Positions 22,642 through 32,073 of a DNA stretch of 52,859 bases are shown one piece after another. Each line of letters begins with the position of its first letter. The stretch's first letter is position 1. Source of the DNA: a virus; IMG/VR virus record IMGVR_UViG_3300011114_000478, positions 1-52,859 of that record; one strand, given 5' to 3'. The translations under genes and the position numbers were made by a program. The notes below the pieces were generated by a model. It was not told where the DNA came from. It searched no databases and saw only the letters and a list, made by a program, of their open reading frames with translations.

Positions 22642-23829
22642 ATGGGTCAATTTAAACCGATGGTAAAGATGATGACCACAGAACCAACCGTTGAGCTCAA
22701 ACTCAAAAAAGGTGGTAGTGCTCATAAAAAAATGAAACATGGTGGTGAATCAGGTCACAAACCAATGCAAAAAATGATGGATGGCGGTATTATGGGTGCA
22801 CTTTCAGGTGCTACTCCTGTAATCCGTGGTACAACAGCAGCTCCTGTTGCTCGCGTACCTGCACGTCCTTCAATGGCTTCACGCCGTAGAGCAATGATGG
22901 CTCCAAGACGAGTTATGAAAGAAGGTGGCGAGTCTAAAGCTGTACACGCTTCAGAGATGAAAAAACTTTCTAAAGTTGAAAGTGAATTAAAATCTCACGA
23001 AGGCAAGAAAGCTTCTGAAGCTCACAAAGGTCTCAAAAAAGGCGGTAAATGCTACGCAGAAGGTGGCGTCATCAAGTCAACAAAAGGCGAAACCATGATG
23101 CACACAGCAGAAAAAACTGACAAGTCTCCTGCAAAAACAGGTGATGTAAAGTTAGGTAATGCAGGTGGTTATAAAACAGGTGGCGTAATCAAAGGTAATG
23201 CAGGTGGTTACAAAACAGGTGGTGTAGCTCTTGGTAACGCAGGTGGCTTTAAAAAGGGTGGCGCATCAAAAAAAGCGTATGCTAACGGTGGTAGTGTAAA
23301 TGACGAAGGCAAAGCCGTTAGTATGCCTCAAGGTAACAAAAAGCCTTCAACACCTGTAAGCATTAATAAGCTTTCAGGTACTTTCAAAAAAGGTGGCGAT
23401 GTATCTTCAAAAAAGTTACAAGGCTTCTTTAAGAAAGAAAATGCAACCGCAATGAAAGAAGCCAAAGCTAAGCTATTAGATAAGTATTCTCCTTATCAAA
23501 AAGCAGGCGGTGGACAAGTGAGTGATACAGAGTATGAAGCAGTCATGAAAGCTGAAAAAGCAGGCAAGAAAACTATGATTGATAGCATGAAAAAAATGGG
23601 TAATGTAAGTGATAGCGAAAGAGAAATCGTTCGCAGATCTGTGAGACCTTTAGATGGTCAAGGAGTTGTTACGGAACAAGAAAGAAAAATTATTCGTGAC
23701 GCATCTCCAAAACGCTATCCATCAGGTTTATCTGACACTGACATTGACAAAATCATTAACTCTAAAGAAGTTCAAGAGGGAATGTCTCATTTTGTTGATA
23801 AAAAACGCGGTGGTAAAGTAGGTAAGTAA
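22642..23829 (+). CDS. Lys/Gly-rich repetitive virion-region protein
   Basis: A 395-residue, very basic, low-complexity protein with at least ten Lys-x-Gly-Gly motifs, for example KLKKGGSAHKK, GLKKGGKCYAEGGVI and DKKRGGKVGK. Its middle has a tandem 13-residue repeat (GNAGGYKTGGVIK type) encoded by three 39-base repeats. The basic charge would suit DNA binding inside the head. Neighbouring small proteins share the motif. No enzymatic domain is seen. Confidence 0.7.
   Translation: MGQFKPMVKMMTTEPTVELKLKKGGSAHKKMKHGGESGHKPMQKMMDGGIMGALSGATPVIRGTTAAPVARVPARPSMASRRRAMMAPRRVMKEGGESKAVHASEMKKLSKVESELKSHEGKKASEAHKGLKKGGKCYAEGGVIKSTKGETMMHTAEKTDKSPAKTGDVKLGNAGGYKTGGVIKGNAGGYKTGGVALGNAGGFKKGGASKKAYANGGSVNDEGKAVSMPQGNKKPSTPVSINKLSGTFKKGGDVSSKKLQGFFKKENATAMKEAKAKLLDKYSPYQKAGGGQVSDTEYEAVMKAEKAGKKTMIDSMKKMGNVSDSEREIVRRSVRPLDGQGVVTEQERKIIRDASPKRYPSGLSDTDIDKIINSKEVQEGMSHFVDKKRGGKVGK
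23155..23271 (+). repeat. Three 39-bp tandem repeats inside the Lys/Gly-rich gene
   Basis: Units start at 23155, 23194 and 23233 and each encodes 13 residues beginning GNAGG(Y/F)K. Units one and two differ by a few bases, the third more. In-frame repeats of this kind expand and contract by recombination. Confidence 0.85.
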
Positions 23830-23836
23830 CTAGGAT

Positions 23837-23852
23837 GGGGAGGAAACTCCCC
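23837..23852 (+). other. Stable GAAA-tetraloop hairpin
   Basis: GGGGAG (23837-23842), GAAA loop, CTCCCC (23847-23852). The six-pair GC-rich stem capped by a GNRA loop is stable. Only a mixed TTCCACTAATTTT follows, so it may be a weak terminator or an mRNA processing or stability element between two virion genes. Confidence 0.6.
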
Positions 23853-23877
23853 TTCCACTAATTTTAAAGGATTAAAT

Positions 23878-24159
23878 ATGTCAACATTAACCAATGTGTT
23901 TGCAAAACACGCAGATGCTACAGGAACTATTTACAGTGGCGCAACAAATCTTGGTGGTTATCAAATAAAACCTGGTGGCACCGCAGGAGAAATTGTGCTT
24001 CGTGATGGCGGATCAGGTGGTACTGTATTGCTTACGTTAAACATTACAACTAATACAGCCGTAATTGCAACATTATTACCAGGTAACGGTATTCGTTTCA
24101 ATACAGATATTCATGTAACACTGCCTACAAGTGCGGCTATTACTATTTTCTGTGGATAA
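23878..24159 (+). CDS. Small beta-rich structural protein
   Basis: A 93-residue Gly/Thr-rich protein (GGYQIKPGGTAGEIVLRDGGSGGTVLLTLNITTNTAVI) that looks like a small beta-sandwich. It is in the head/tail gene block with AAAGGA upstream. A minor decoration role is likely; no family name is recalled. Confidence 0.6.
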   Translation: MSTLTNVFAKHADATGTIYSGATNLGGYQIKPGGTAGEIVLRDGGSGGTVLLTLNITTNTAVIATLLPGNGIRFNTDIHVTLPTSAAITIFCG

Positions 24160-24165
24160 TTAATT

Positions 24166-24420
24166 ATGCCACTCATTAAATCAAAATCAGAAAAAGCTTT
24201 TAAAAAAAATATTTCTACAGAAGTCAAATCAGGCAAACCTGTTAAACAAAGTGTTGCAATTGCATACGCTATAAAACGTGGTGCAAAAAAAGCCGAAGGC
24301 GGATCTCTTAAAGCTGTAGACAAGAATGAAAACCCTGGCCTTGCAAAACTTCCAACTGAAGTCAGAAACAAGATGGGTTACATGAAAAAAGGCGGTATGT
24401 CCAAAAAAGGATGTTGGTAA
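24166..24420 (+). CDS. Small basic protein with KKAEGG motif
   Basis: An 84-residue basic protein starting PLIKSKSEKAFKKNISTEVKSGKPVKQSVAIAYAIKRGAKK, a pattern I recall in other phage small proteins (sGK-x2-KQ-x-VAIA). It ends with KKAEGGSLKAVD and KKGGMSKKGCW, so it shares the Lys/Gly-Gly motif. It may bind DNA in the virion. Confidence 0.65.
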   Translation: MPLIKSKSEKAFKKNISTEVKSGKPVKQSVAIAYAIKRGAKKAEGGSLKAVDKNENPGLAKLPTEVRNKMGYMKKGGMSKKGCW

Positions 24421-24421
24421 C

Positions 24422-24613
24422 ATGGCAGTCAACGCCGCAGGTAATTACACCAAACCTTCTTTAAGAAAGCGTATTGTATCGCAAGTTAAAGCTTCTGCTA
24501 CGCACGGAACTAAAGCAGGTCAATGGTCAGCTCGTAAAGCACAGCTTGTAGCTAAGAAATACAAAGAAGCAGGCGGTGGTTACAAAAAAGACGGTGGCAA
24601 GGTGTCATGGTAG
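24422..24613 (+). CDS. Small conserved basic protein (WSARKAQ motif)
   Basis: A 63-residue protein with NYTKPSLRKRIVSQVKAS, then GQWSARKAQLVAKKYKEAGGGYKKDGGK. The GQWSARKAQ...YK..GGGYK pattern is known to me from small phage and bacterial domains of unknown function. One base separates it from the previous stop, and it overlaps the next gene by 7 bases. Confidence 0.65.
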   Translation: MAVNAAGNYTKPSLRKRIVSQVKASATHGTKAGQWSARKAQLVAKKYKEAGGGYKKDGGKVSW

Positions 24614-24855
24614 GTTTAGCTAAACCACAACAATCACTCAAAGCATGGGGTGAACAAAAGTGGAGAACTAAATCAGGTAAAAAGTCTAGCGAAACAGGCG
24701 AAAGATATTTGCCTGAAAAAGCAATTAAAGCTCTAAGCCCGCAAGAATATGCATCAACTACAAAGGCTAAAAGAGAAGGTAGGGCAAAAGGTAAGCAATT
24801 TGTTGCTCAACCTAAAAGTATAAAACAAAAAGTAAAATCTTATAGGATGTTTTAA
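24607..24855 (+). CDS. Small conserved basic protein (TGERYLP motif)
   Basis: An 82-residue basic protein with SLKAWGEQKWRTKSGKKSSETGERYLPEKAIKALSPQEYASTTKAKREG and KGKQFVAQPKSIKQK. I recall this combination in small phage proteins without assigned function. Together with its neighbours it forms a cluster of four short basic proteins, probably virion components. Confidence 0.65.
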   Translation: MVGLAKPQQSLKAWGEQKWRTKSGKKSSETGERYLPEKAIKALSPQEYASTTKAKREGRAKGKQFVAQPKSIKQKVKSYRMF

Positions 24856-24856
24856 T

Positions 24857-25102
24857 ATGGGCGTTAGTTTATCAATAGGTCGCGGTGAAAAATTACCTAC
24901 AAAACAAGGTGCAGGTCTTACCGCTAAAGGTCGCGCTAAACTAAACAGAGAAACAGGATCTAATTTAAAAGCACCACAACCCGAAGGTGGTCCTCGCAAG
25001 AAAAGCTTCTGCGCGCGTATGGCAGGAGTAGTAAGAAACGCAAAAGGTGATGCACCAAGAGCAAAAGCATCTCTAAGACGTTGGAATTGCTCAGGTTGGT
25101 AA
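24857..25102 (+). CDS. Small conserved basic protein (RKKSFCARM motif)
   Basis: An 81-residue protein with GLTAKGRAKLNRETGSNLKAPQPEGG, then RKKSFCARMAGV and PRAKASLRRWNC. This pattern is conserved in phage proteins of unknown function that I recall. It has two conserved cysteines and is strongly basic. It closes the basic cluster before the adaptor gene. Confidence 0.65.
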   Translation: MGVSLSIGRGEKLPTKQGAGLTAKGRAKLNRETGSNLKAPQPEGGPRKKSFCARMAGVVRNAKGDAPRAKASLRRWNCSGW

Positions 25103-25111
25103 AGGAAAAAA

Positions 25112-26194
25112 ATGGCTTACTCAGGTACAGTAGGAACCACAGTTGTAAACGTTCAAGAGATTATTGATCACGCGGCTCGCCGTTGCGGTAAATTAGCCGA
25201 AGAACTTACTTCAGAACAGCAAGTAACTGCTAGACAATCTCTTTTTTATTTTCTATCAAGCCTTATCAATATTGGTATTCAATATTGGGCTATTAATAAA
25301 GAAGTGATTGGTCTTACCCCAAACAAATATATTTATACACTTCCATTAGGTGCTAATGACGCTTTAAACGTGCTTTATCGCACAATGAATCGTCCTAGCG
25401 GAACTTATTCAACATCCGTAGGCTTATCTTCAGGTGTTTTAGCTAACATCTATGACGGTAATATTAGTACATATGCAACACAATCGTCAGCAAACGGTAA
25501 CTTCTCTATTAATTACGGTACAGACAACACTATTTATGCAGGCTCTATAGGTATTATGCCGTATGTAGCAGGTGGTGGTAGCGCTACTTGGTCATTGATC
25601 TATGAATATTCTACAGATGGAACAACTTGGAATACATTAGAAGATTTAGGTTCTGTGGTAGTTACAGATCAACAATGGATTTGGACGGACGTCGACCCAG
25701 GGCAAAATGTGCAATATTACAGAGTGCGTGGTTATAACGGTACAACATTATCTGTTCGTGAATGGTATGTTGGCAATAACAGCACAGAAGTGATGATGTC
25801 TCGTTTAAATCGTGATGATTATACAAATTTACCTAATAAAAACTTTACAGCTAATCAACCATATCAATTTTGGTTTGATAGAACTATTCCTCAACCATCT
25901 ATTTATTTATGGCCAACACCATCAAATCCGTTTGTACAAATGACCGTATGGTACTCAAGACAAATTATGGATGTAGGTGCGCTTACTGACGAACTAGAAA
26001 TTCCACAAAGATGGTACGAAGCGATTGTGATGAATTTAGCTCATAGATTGAGCTTAGAGTTACCACAAGTTCCAATGGATAGGGTAGCATATCTTGAAAG
26101 AATGGCGGCTCAGTATTTAAGTGAAGCGGAAATGGAAGAGCGCGATAAATCCCCTATATACTTTGCGCCCAATATCAGCGTATATACGCGTTAA
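25112..26194 (+). CDS. Head-tail adaptor protein with an inserted carbohydrate-binding-like domain
   Basis: A 360-residue protein. Its ends are helical (VQEIIDHAARRCGKLAEELTSEQQVTARQSLFYFLSSL; LEIPQRWYEAIVMNLAHRLSLEL), like podoviral tail adaptors that join the portal. Residues about 105-220 look like an inserted beta-sandwich (ATWSLIYEYSTDGTTWNTL, VQYYRVRGYNGTTLSVREWYVGN) resembling discoidin/F5-8 carbohydrate-binding domains. AAAGGAAA precedes the start. The insertion suggests a binding role at the tail surface. Confidence 0.72.
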   Translation: MAYSGTVGTTVVNVQEIIDHAARRCGKLAEELTSEQQVTARQSLFYFLSSLINIGIQYWAINKEVIGLTPNKYIYTLPLGANDALNVLYRTMNRPSGTYSTSVGLSSGVLANIYDGNISTYATQSSANGNFSINYGTDNTIYAGSIGIMPYVAGGGSATWSLIYEYSTDGTTWNTLEDLGSVVVTDQQWIWTDVDPGQNVQYYRVRGYNGTTLSVREWYVGNNSTEVMMSRLNRDDYTNLPNKNFTANQPYQFWFDRTIPQPSIYLWPTPSNPFVQMTVWYSRQIMDVGALTDELEIPQRWYEAIVMNLAHRLSLELPQVPMDRVAYLERMAAQYLSEAEMEERDKSPIYFAPNISVYTR

Positions 26195-26214
26195 TAATCA
26201 ATGACTTATATAAA

Positions 26215-26787
26215 ATGATATTTATTTCAAGAAAAGAAGCTAAAGAAAAAAAACTTGCAAGATATTTTACAGGAAATGCTTGTAAGCACGGCCATATAAC
26301 TGAAAGAGCAACTAGAAATGGCGAGTGCCTAGGTTGCGCACACATTAGACTAATTGATTGGAAAAAAAACAATAAAGAATATGTATCTTTATATCAAAAA
26401 AAATATAAAGAAAATAATAAAATAAATGAATATGAAACAAGAAAAAAATGGTTTGAATTAAATCCTGAAAAAAAAGAAAAACATAGGCTGTTAAAAAATA
26501 AATGTACATCTATATGGAATAAAAAACATAGAGATAAAAGAAATGCAAATTTAGCAAATTATAGATTTACAAAAATTAAAGGAACGCCTAATTGGCTAGA
26601 TGTAACACAAAAAGTTGAAATAGATGCTATTTATTTATTTTGTGATGCATTAAAAAAATGTGGATTAAACTATCATGTTGATCATATTATTCCTTTGAGG
26701 GGTAAAAATGTTAACGGTTTGCACGCTCCTTGGAATTTACAAGTGATCCATGCGACTGAAAACATAAAAAAAGGTAATAGAATATAA
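26215..26787 (+). CDS. Freestanding HNH homing-type endonuclease
   Basis: A 190-residue protein with an N-terminal zinc-finger-like CKHGH plus ECLGC (residues 23-41), a Lys-rich middle and a C-terminal HNH site (YHVDHIIPLRGKNVNGLHAPWNLQVIHATENIKKGNR). Such genes are mobile and spread by cutting DNA of related phages. It is visibly more AT-rich than neighbours and lacks a clear ribosome site. It sits between the adaptor and a zinc-ribbon protein and overlaps the latter by one base. Confidence 0.85.
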   Translation: MIFISRKEAKEKKLARYFTGNACKHGHITERATRNGECLGCAHIRLIDWKKNNKEYVSLYQKKYKENNKINEYETRKKWFELNPEKKEKHRLLKNKCTSIWNKKHRDKRNANLANYRFTKIKGTPNWLDVTQKVEIDAIYLFCDALKKCGLNYHVDHIIPLRGKNVNGLHAPWNLQVIHATENIKKGNRI

Positions 26788-27128
26788 TGCCTATATTTTT
26801 AGATACTGAAGGATTAGCTAGTCTTGCAATAGGTGTGTGTGATCGATGCAAGATGAAAAGGGCTTTTGTACGACTAGGTCCTGATCCAAACTTTCCTGGC
26901 CTTCGCGTGTGTGATGAAGGATGCAGAGATAACTTTGACCCTTACAGATTAGCCGCAAGAAAGACAGAAAGAATTAATTTAAGATTTGCTCGTCCTGATG
27001 TAAGTGTGGCAGTGACAGATAATAGCTTAATTACAAATGATCCAAATAATTATGTTGTTTCACCTGAGCAAAACACACAAACACCTGAGAATAATGGCAA
27101 CCTCGATAACTTAACTGTGAGTCCTTAA
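26787..27128 (+). CDS. Zinc-ribbon-like tail-region protein
   Basis: A 113-residue protein with CDRCKMKR (CxxC, residues 18-21) and RVCDEGCRDNFDPYRL (CxxxC), which together could bind one zinc. The C-terminal half is polar and probably disordered. I recall similar proteins before tail fibre genes. Its start lies in a TAATG overlap with the HNH gene, which may have moved in upstream of it. Confidence 0.65.
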   Translation: MPIFLDTEGLASLAIGVCDRCKMKRAFVRLGPDPNFPGLRVCDEGCRDNFDPYRLAARKTERINLRFARPDVSVAVTDNSLITNDPNNYVVSPEQNTQTPENNGNLDNLTVSP

Positions 27129-27131
27129 AAC

Positions 27132-30100
27132 ATGGCAAATGTACAGATAACCCAATTACCTTCAGCGGGAACCCTTACAGGTACCGAATTAGTTCCTATA
27201 GTCCAAAACGGTGTAACCGTTAAAACGACTACAGGTTCAATTACCTCAGGTCCTTCTTTAACACAAACATTTATCACAATTAACAATGAACCTTCGCTTG
27301 CAAACAGCAGATATTTAACAGCATCTTCAGGTATATCGCTTACAGACGGAGGCGCTCAATCAACCTACACTATTGGATTAACAGGTGCAATATCTACATT
27401 TAACGCTTTAGGTGCAGGGCTTGTAGCAAAAACGAGTACAAGTGTTCTCGCAAGTAGAACAATTAATGCAGGCACAGTAGGTATATCAGTCGCCGATGGT
27501 AACGCTATTGGAGGAAATCCAACTATAAGTCTTACAGGATTACCTTTAAGTTTAGCTCAATTAACAGGATCAGGCATTCTTACATACAGTGGCTCTACAT
27601 TAAATCCTCGCACAATTACAGGTACAGCTAATCAAATTACAGTAACAGATGGAACGGGTGTTAGTGGTGATCCAACAATTGCAATTGCAACTAATCCTGT
27701 GTTACCTGGTACGGGAGCAGTAACACTTCCAAGTGGTACTATTCCTGAAAGACCTGTAGGTACTGATGGACAAATTCGATTTAACACACAAACTTCTGTA
27801 TATGAAGGATATGCATCAGGAAGTTGGAATACCTTTACTTATGCAGGTGTTGGAGTTGATTCGTTCAGCACGGGCGCTACAGGGTTAACACCTGCTTCAC
27901 CAATAACAGGAGCTGTGGTTCTTGGTGGCATTTTAAATGTTTCAAGTGGTGGTACAGGTGTAGCTACTTTAACGGGTTACGTTAAAGGTAATGGCACATC
28001 AGTTATGACTGCTTCTGCAACTATTCCTAACTCTGATATTACAGGTTTAGGAACCATGTCAACACAAAATGCAAGCTCTGTAAACATTACAGGCGGTTCA
28101 ATTAACGCTGTAACTATAGATGGTGGAGCAACTATTGATAACGCAGTTATTGGTGGAACAACACCTGCAACAGGATACTTTACTAATTTATATACTAACG
28201 GTGCATTAGCAATCAGCGCATCAAGCACAAACACATTAACAAACAAATCCATTAGCGGATCAACCAATACACTTACAAATATCGGTAATTCATCGCTTGT
28301 AAATAGCTCAGTTACTATCAACGGCACAACTATTGCCCTTGGTTCATCAGGTACAGTTACTGCTGTTTTAGGTAATGCTTTAACGATTGGTACAGGTTTG
28401 TCAGGTACATCTTATAATGGATCAGCGCCTGTTACGATTGCAATCGATAGTACTGTAGCAACACTTACAGGAACTCAAACATTATCAAACAAAACACTTA
28501 CCTCACCTGTAATATCAACAATTTCTAATACAGGAACAATTACATTACCTACAGCCACAACAACATTAGTAGGCAGAGATACTACAGATACGCTTACAAA
28601 CAAGTCAATTAGTGGCTCTACAAATACATTATCTAATATTGGTAACGCATCTCTTACTAACAGCTCTGTCACCATTAACGGATCTGCAATTAGCTTAGGT
28701 GGCACAGCAACAATTACTGCGGTTAACCCAAGTGCTTTAACTATTGGAACAGGACTTACAGGAACTTCTTACAATGGTTCTTCTGCGGTTACTGTAGCAA
28801 TTGATTCAACAGTAACTACAAATTCAGGCACACAAACACTTACTAATAAAACAATTGATGCAGGATTAAATACATTAAGTAATATTGCAAATTCAGCTTT
28901 ACAAAATAGCTCAATTACTATTGGTACAACCTCTGTATCGCTTGGTAGTTCTACACTAACACCCGCAGGTTTAACATCAGTTACTGTAACGCAAGATCCA
29001 ACACAAGCTTTACAACTCGCTACAAAACAATATGTAGACGCCGCTGTTTCAAATGTAAACTATCATGAATCTGTAAGTTATGCATCTACAGTAGATTTAG
29101 GATCTGTTACTTATAACAATGGTTCATCAGGCGTAGGCGCTACACTTACAAATGCAGGCACACAAGCTGCTCTTGTAATTGATGGCGTTACAATGACAGC
29201 TACGGATGTAACAAATGCTGTTCGTATTTTAATTAAAAACCAAACAAGTGGCGCACAAAACGGTGTTTATGTATTAACCAATCAAGGATCGGGATCAACT
29301 AATTGGTCAATGATTCGATCTACTGACATGAATACCGCAGGATCAGGCGCTAATCAAGTAGGACCAGGCGATACATTCTATGTTGCTTCAGGCTCTTCAC
29401 AAGCTACGACATCTTGGGTGCAAACTACTCTTTTACCAATTACAATTGGAACTACAGCACTTAATTTTGCTCAAGTAGGTGGTCCCGCAGGTGGTTATAC
29501 TTTTGGAACAGGTTTACAACTTGCAGGTTCTACTGTAAGCATTTCAAATACAGGTGTGTCAGCGAATAGTTACACTTTGGGTAACTTTACGGTGAATGCT
29601 CAAGGTCAATTAACAGCGGCTTCTTCTACAGCTACTACAGGAACAGGAAATGTTGTTCTTGACACATCACCAACGCTTGTAACACCTAATCTTGGAACTC
29701 CAACATCAGCAACATTAACTAATGCTACAGGATTACCAATCTCAACAGGTGTGAGTGGTTTAGGTACAGGTGTCGCAACATTCTTAGCAACACCATCATC
29801 ACTAAACTTACTTAATGCAATGACAGATGAAACAGGCACAGGATCTCTTGTATTTGCCACATCACCTACTTTAGTGACTCCTGTTTTAGGAACACCAACT
29901 TCTGTTACATTGACCAACGCAACAGGATTGCCTTTGTCTACAGGTGTTACAGGAACACTTTCAATTGCAAATGGTGGTACAGGACAAACAACTGCATCAG
30001 CCGCCTTTAATGCATTATCACCAATTACAACTACAGGTGATTTAATTCTTGGTAATGGTACAAATAGCGCTACAAGACTTGCAATAGGTGCAAATGGGTA

Positions 30101-30623
30101 TGTATTGACATCTAACGGTACAACTGCATCATGGCAAGCTACAACAGGCGGAGTAACCTCATTTAGTGCAGGAAGCACAGGATTTACACCATCAACGGCT
30201 ACAAGTGGTGCTGTTACTTTAGCGGGTACATTAGCTACATCTAATGGTGGTACAGGTTTAACATCATTTACTACTAATGGCGCTGTTTATGCTACATCAA
30301 CCTCCGCTTTAACAACAGGAACCCTACCTGTAGCATCAGGCGGTACGGGAGCGACAACCCTTACAGGCGTTCTTTATGGTAACGGTTCTTCTGCATTCAC
30401 AGCGGCAACAGGATCAGAAATAGCTACTGCAATTGGTTCAACAGCTGTTACAAACGCAACAAACGCATCAAACACTGCAATTACAACAGGTTCAGCAACC
30501 ACAAATTACTTGACTTTTGTAACTGCAACAACAGGCAACTTACCACAATTAACTAATTCAGGTTTAACCTATAATGGCACTACAAACGCAATTACAGGTG
30601 GTATTAGTGGTGGAACTTTTTAA
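27132..30623 (+). CDS. Long repetitive tail fibre protein
   Basis: An 1163-residue beta-rich, Thr/Gly/Ser-rich protein. Repeats of TLTNKSISGSTNTL-NIGNSSL type occur about residues 365-600, and [20 protein letters not shown]-type repeats about 850-1010, plus several IANGGTG-type motifs. These are typical fibre-shaft repeats. It ends ITGGISGGTF. It probably adsorbs to the host surface or forms the fibre shaft. A very similar shaft module recurs in the next gene. Confidence 0.82.
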   Translation: MANVQITQLPSAGTLTGTELVPIVQNGVTVKTTTGSITSGPSLTQTFITINNEPSLANSRYLTASSGISLTDGGAQSTYTIGLTGAISTFNALGAGLVAKTSTSVLASRTINAGTVGISVADGNAIGGNPTISLTGLPLSLAQLTGSGILTYSGSTLNPRTITGTANQITVTDGTGVSGDPTIAIATNPVLPGTGAVTLPSGTIPERPVGTDGQIRFNTQTSVYEGYASGSWNTFTYAGVGVDSFSTGATGLTPASPITGAVVLGGILNVSSGGTGVATLTGYVKGNGTSVMTASATIPNSDITGLGTMSTQNASSVNITGGSINAVTIDGGATIDNAVIGGTTPATGYFTNLYTNGALAISASSTNTLTNKSISGSTNTLTNIGNSSLVNSSVTINGTTIALGSSGTVTAVLGNALTIGTGLSGTSYNGSAPVTIAIDSTVATLTGTQTLSNKTLTSPVISTISNTGTITLPTATTTLVGRDTTDTLTNKSISGSTNTLSNIGNASLTNSSVTINGSAISLGGTATITAVNPSALTIGTGLTGTSYNGSSAVTVAIDSTVTTNSGTQTLTNKTIDAGLNTLSNIANSALQNSSITIGTTSVSLGSSTLTPAGLTSVTVTQDPTQALQLATKQYVDAAVSNVNYHESVSYASTVDLGSVTYNNGSSGVGATLTNAGTQAALVIDGVTMTATDVTNAVRILIKNQTSGAQNGVYVLTNQGSGSTNWSMIRSTDMNTAGSGANQVGPGDTFYVASGSSQATTSWVQTTLLPITIGTTALNFAQVGGPAGGYTFGTGLQLAGSTVSISNTGVSANSYTLGNFTVNAQGQLTAASSTATTGTGNVVLDTSPTLVTPNLGTPTSATLTNATGLPISTGVSGLGTGVATFLATPSSLNLLNAMTDETGTGSLVFATSPTLVTPVLGTPTSVTLTNATGLPLSTGVTGTLSIANGGTGQTTASAAFNALSPITTTGDLILGNGTNSATRLAIGANGYVLTSNGTTASWQATTGGVTSFSAGSTGFTPSTATSGAVTLAGTLATSNGGTGLTSFTTNGAVYATSTSALTTGTLPVASGGTGATTLTGVLYGNGSSAFTAATGSEIATAIGSTAVTNATNASNTAITTGSATTNYLTFVTATTGNLPQLTNSGLTYNGTTNAITGGISGGTF

Positions 30624-30660
30624 TTAATATGGTAAAATTCACGCATAAAAGGACTTAATT

Positions 30661-32073
30661 ATGGCACAAGCAGGTTATACCCCAATACAACTTTACTACA
30701 GCACAACCGCGTCAGCAACGCCGTCAGCAGGCAATCTTGTCGCGGGTGAGTTAGCGCTCAATACGCTTGACGAAAAGCTATACTTTAAAAATAGCTCAGG
30801 CACTGTAAAGCTATTAGCTTCTGTTGCTTCTACGACTAACGTAGCTTCTATTTCTTTTGGCTCAACAGGATTAACACCATCAACTGCAACAACAGGTGCT
30901 GTAACAGTCGCAGGTACTTTAGCTGTTGCTAACGGTGGTACGGGCATTACAGCTTTTGGTACGGGTGTTGCAACCGCTTTAGGTCAAAACGTATCAGGTT
31001 CAGGAGGTATTGCTTTAACAACATCCCCTGTATTTACAACACCTAACTTAGGTACACCAAGTGCTGTGACTTTAACAAACGCAACAGGCTTGCCATTAAG
31101 CACAGGTGTCACAGGTACATTAGGTATTAGTAGCGGTGGTACAAACATCACAACTTACACAACAGGTGATATTCTTTACGCATCCGCATCTAACACACTA
31201 GCTAAGTTACCTATCGGTTCATCAGGACAACTTTTATCTGTATCAGGTGGTGTTCCTGCTTGGTCAGCGGCTCCTTCTACAGGTTTAACCGTAGGTACAA
31301 CATCGATTACAAGCGGTACAAGCGGATACATTCTTTATAACAATGCAGGTGTTCTAGGTAATTTAGCAACGACAGGTTCAGGCTCTGTAGTGCAAGCTAC
31401 TTCACCAACACTTGTAACTCCCGCATTAGGAACTCCAACATCAGGTACATTAACAAGCTGTACAGGTCTTCCATTATCAACAGGTGTGACAGGAACTCTT
31501 CCTGTAGCAAACGGCGGTTCAGGTAGAACAACCAATACAGCATATGCTGTTATTTGTGGTGGTACAACCGCAGGTGGAGCAGAGCAATCTATTGCTTCCG
31601 TAGGAACCGCAGGTCAAGTATTAACATCGAACGGCGCAGGTGCATTACCAACATTCCAAACCGCGGGCGGATCAAGTTTCCCCGCAGGAACTCGTATGTC
31701 ATTCCAACAAACATCAGCACCAACAGGTTGGACTAAAGACACAACAGCGGCAATTAACGATTCTATTTTAAGATTGGTAACAGGATCTGTAACTACAGGC
31801 GGTACAACAGCATTCTCAACATGGAATGCTCAAACAGCATCAGGTGCTACAACGCTTTCAATATCACAGATGCCAAGCCATGATCACCCAGGAAATCAAT
31901 ATAACAATGGTGACGCTGCTGGTCCTGAAACAGGAAATTATAGCGTAAACAACACGAATAATATTTTTTCAGGTTCTGCACGCGTTTTTGCTCAAGGCGG
32001 TGGTGGCTCCCATACCCATTCGCTAACACAGTCTCTTAAATACTATGACTTTATTATTGCAAGTAAAGACTAA
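30661..32073 (+). CDS. Second tail fibre protein with collar-like C-terminal domain
   Basis: A 470-residue protein. Its start ([45 protein letters not shown]) is like phage fibre N-termini, the middle has [25 protein letters not shown]-type repeats shared with the upstream fibre, and from about residue 340 it has a collar-type domain ([18 protein letters not shown]..., [19 protein letters not shown]). The His-rich end is typical of receptor-binding or collar proteins. AAAGGA lies upstream. Confidence 0.85.
   Translation: MAQAGYTPIQLYYSTTASATPSAGNLVAGELALNTLDEKLYFKNSSGTVKLLASVASTTNVASISFGSTGLTPSTATTGAVTVAGTLAVANGGTGITAFGTGVATALGQNVSGSGGIALTTSPVFTTPNLGTPSAVTLTNATGLPLSTGVTGTLGISSGGTNITTYTTGDILYASASNTLAKLPIGSSGQLLSVSGGVPAWSAAPSTGLTVGTTSITSGTSGYILYNNAGVLGNLATTGSGSVVQATSPTLVTPALGTPTSGTLTSCTGLPLSTGVTGTLPVANGGSGRTTNTAYAVICGGTTAGGAEQSIASVGTAGQVLTSNGAGALPTFQTAGGSSFPAGTRMSFQQTSAPTGWTKDTTAAINDSILRLVTGSVTTGGTTAFSTWNAQTASGATTLSISQMPSHDHPGNQYNNGDAAGPETGNYSVNNTNNIFSGSARVFAQGGGGSHTHSLTQSLKYYDFIIASKD

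Noticed and set aside
29606-30178. A 190-codon leftward frame under the tail fibre
   Set aside because: The fibre repeats leave stop-free antisense frames; the product is a Val/Pro/Ala-rich shadow of the repeats without motifs.
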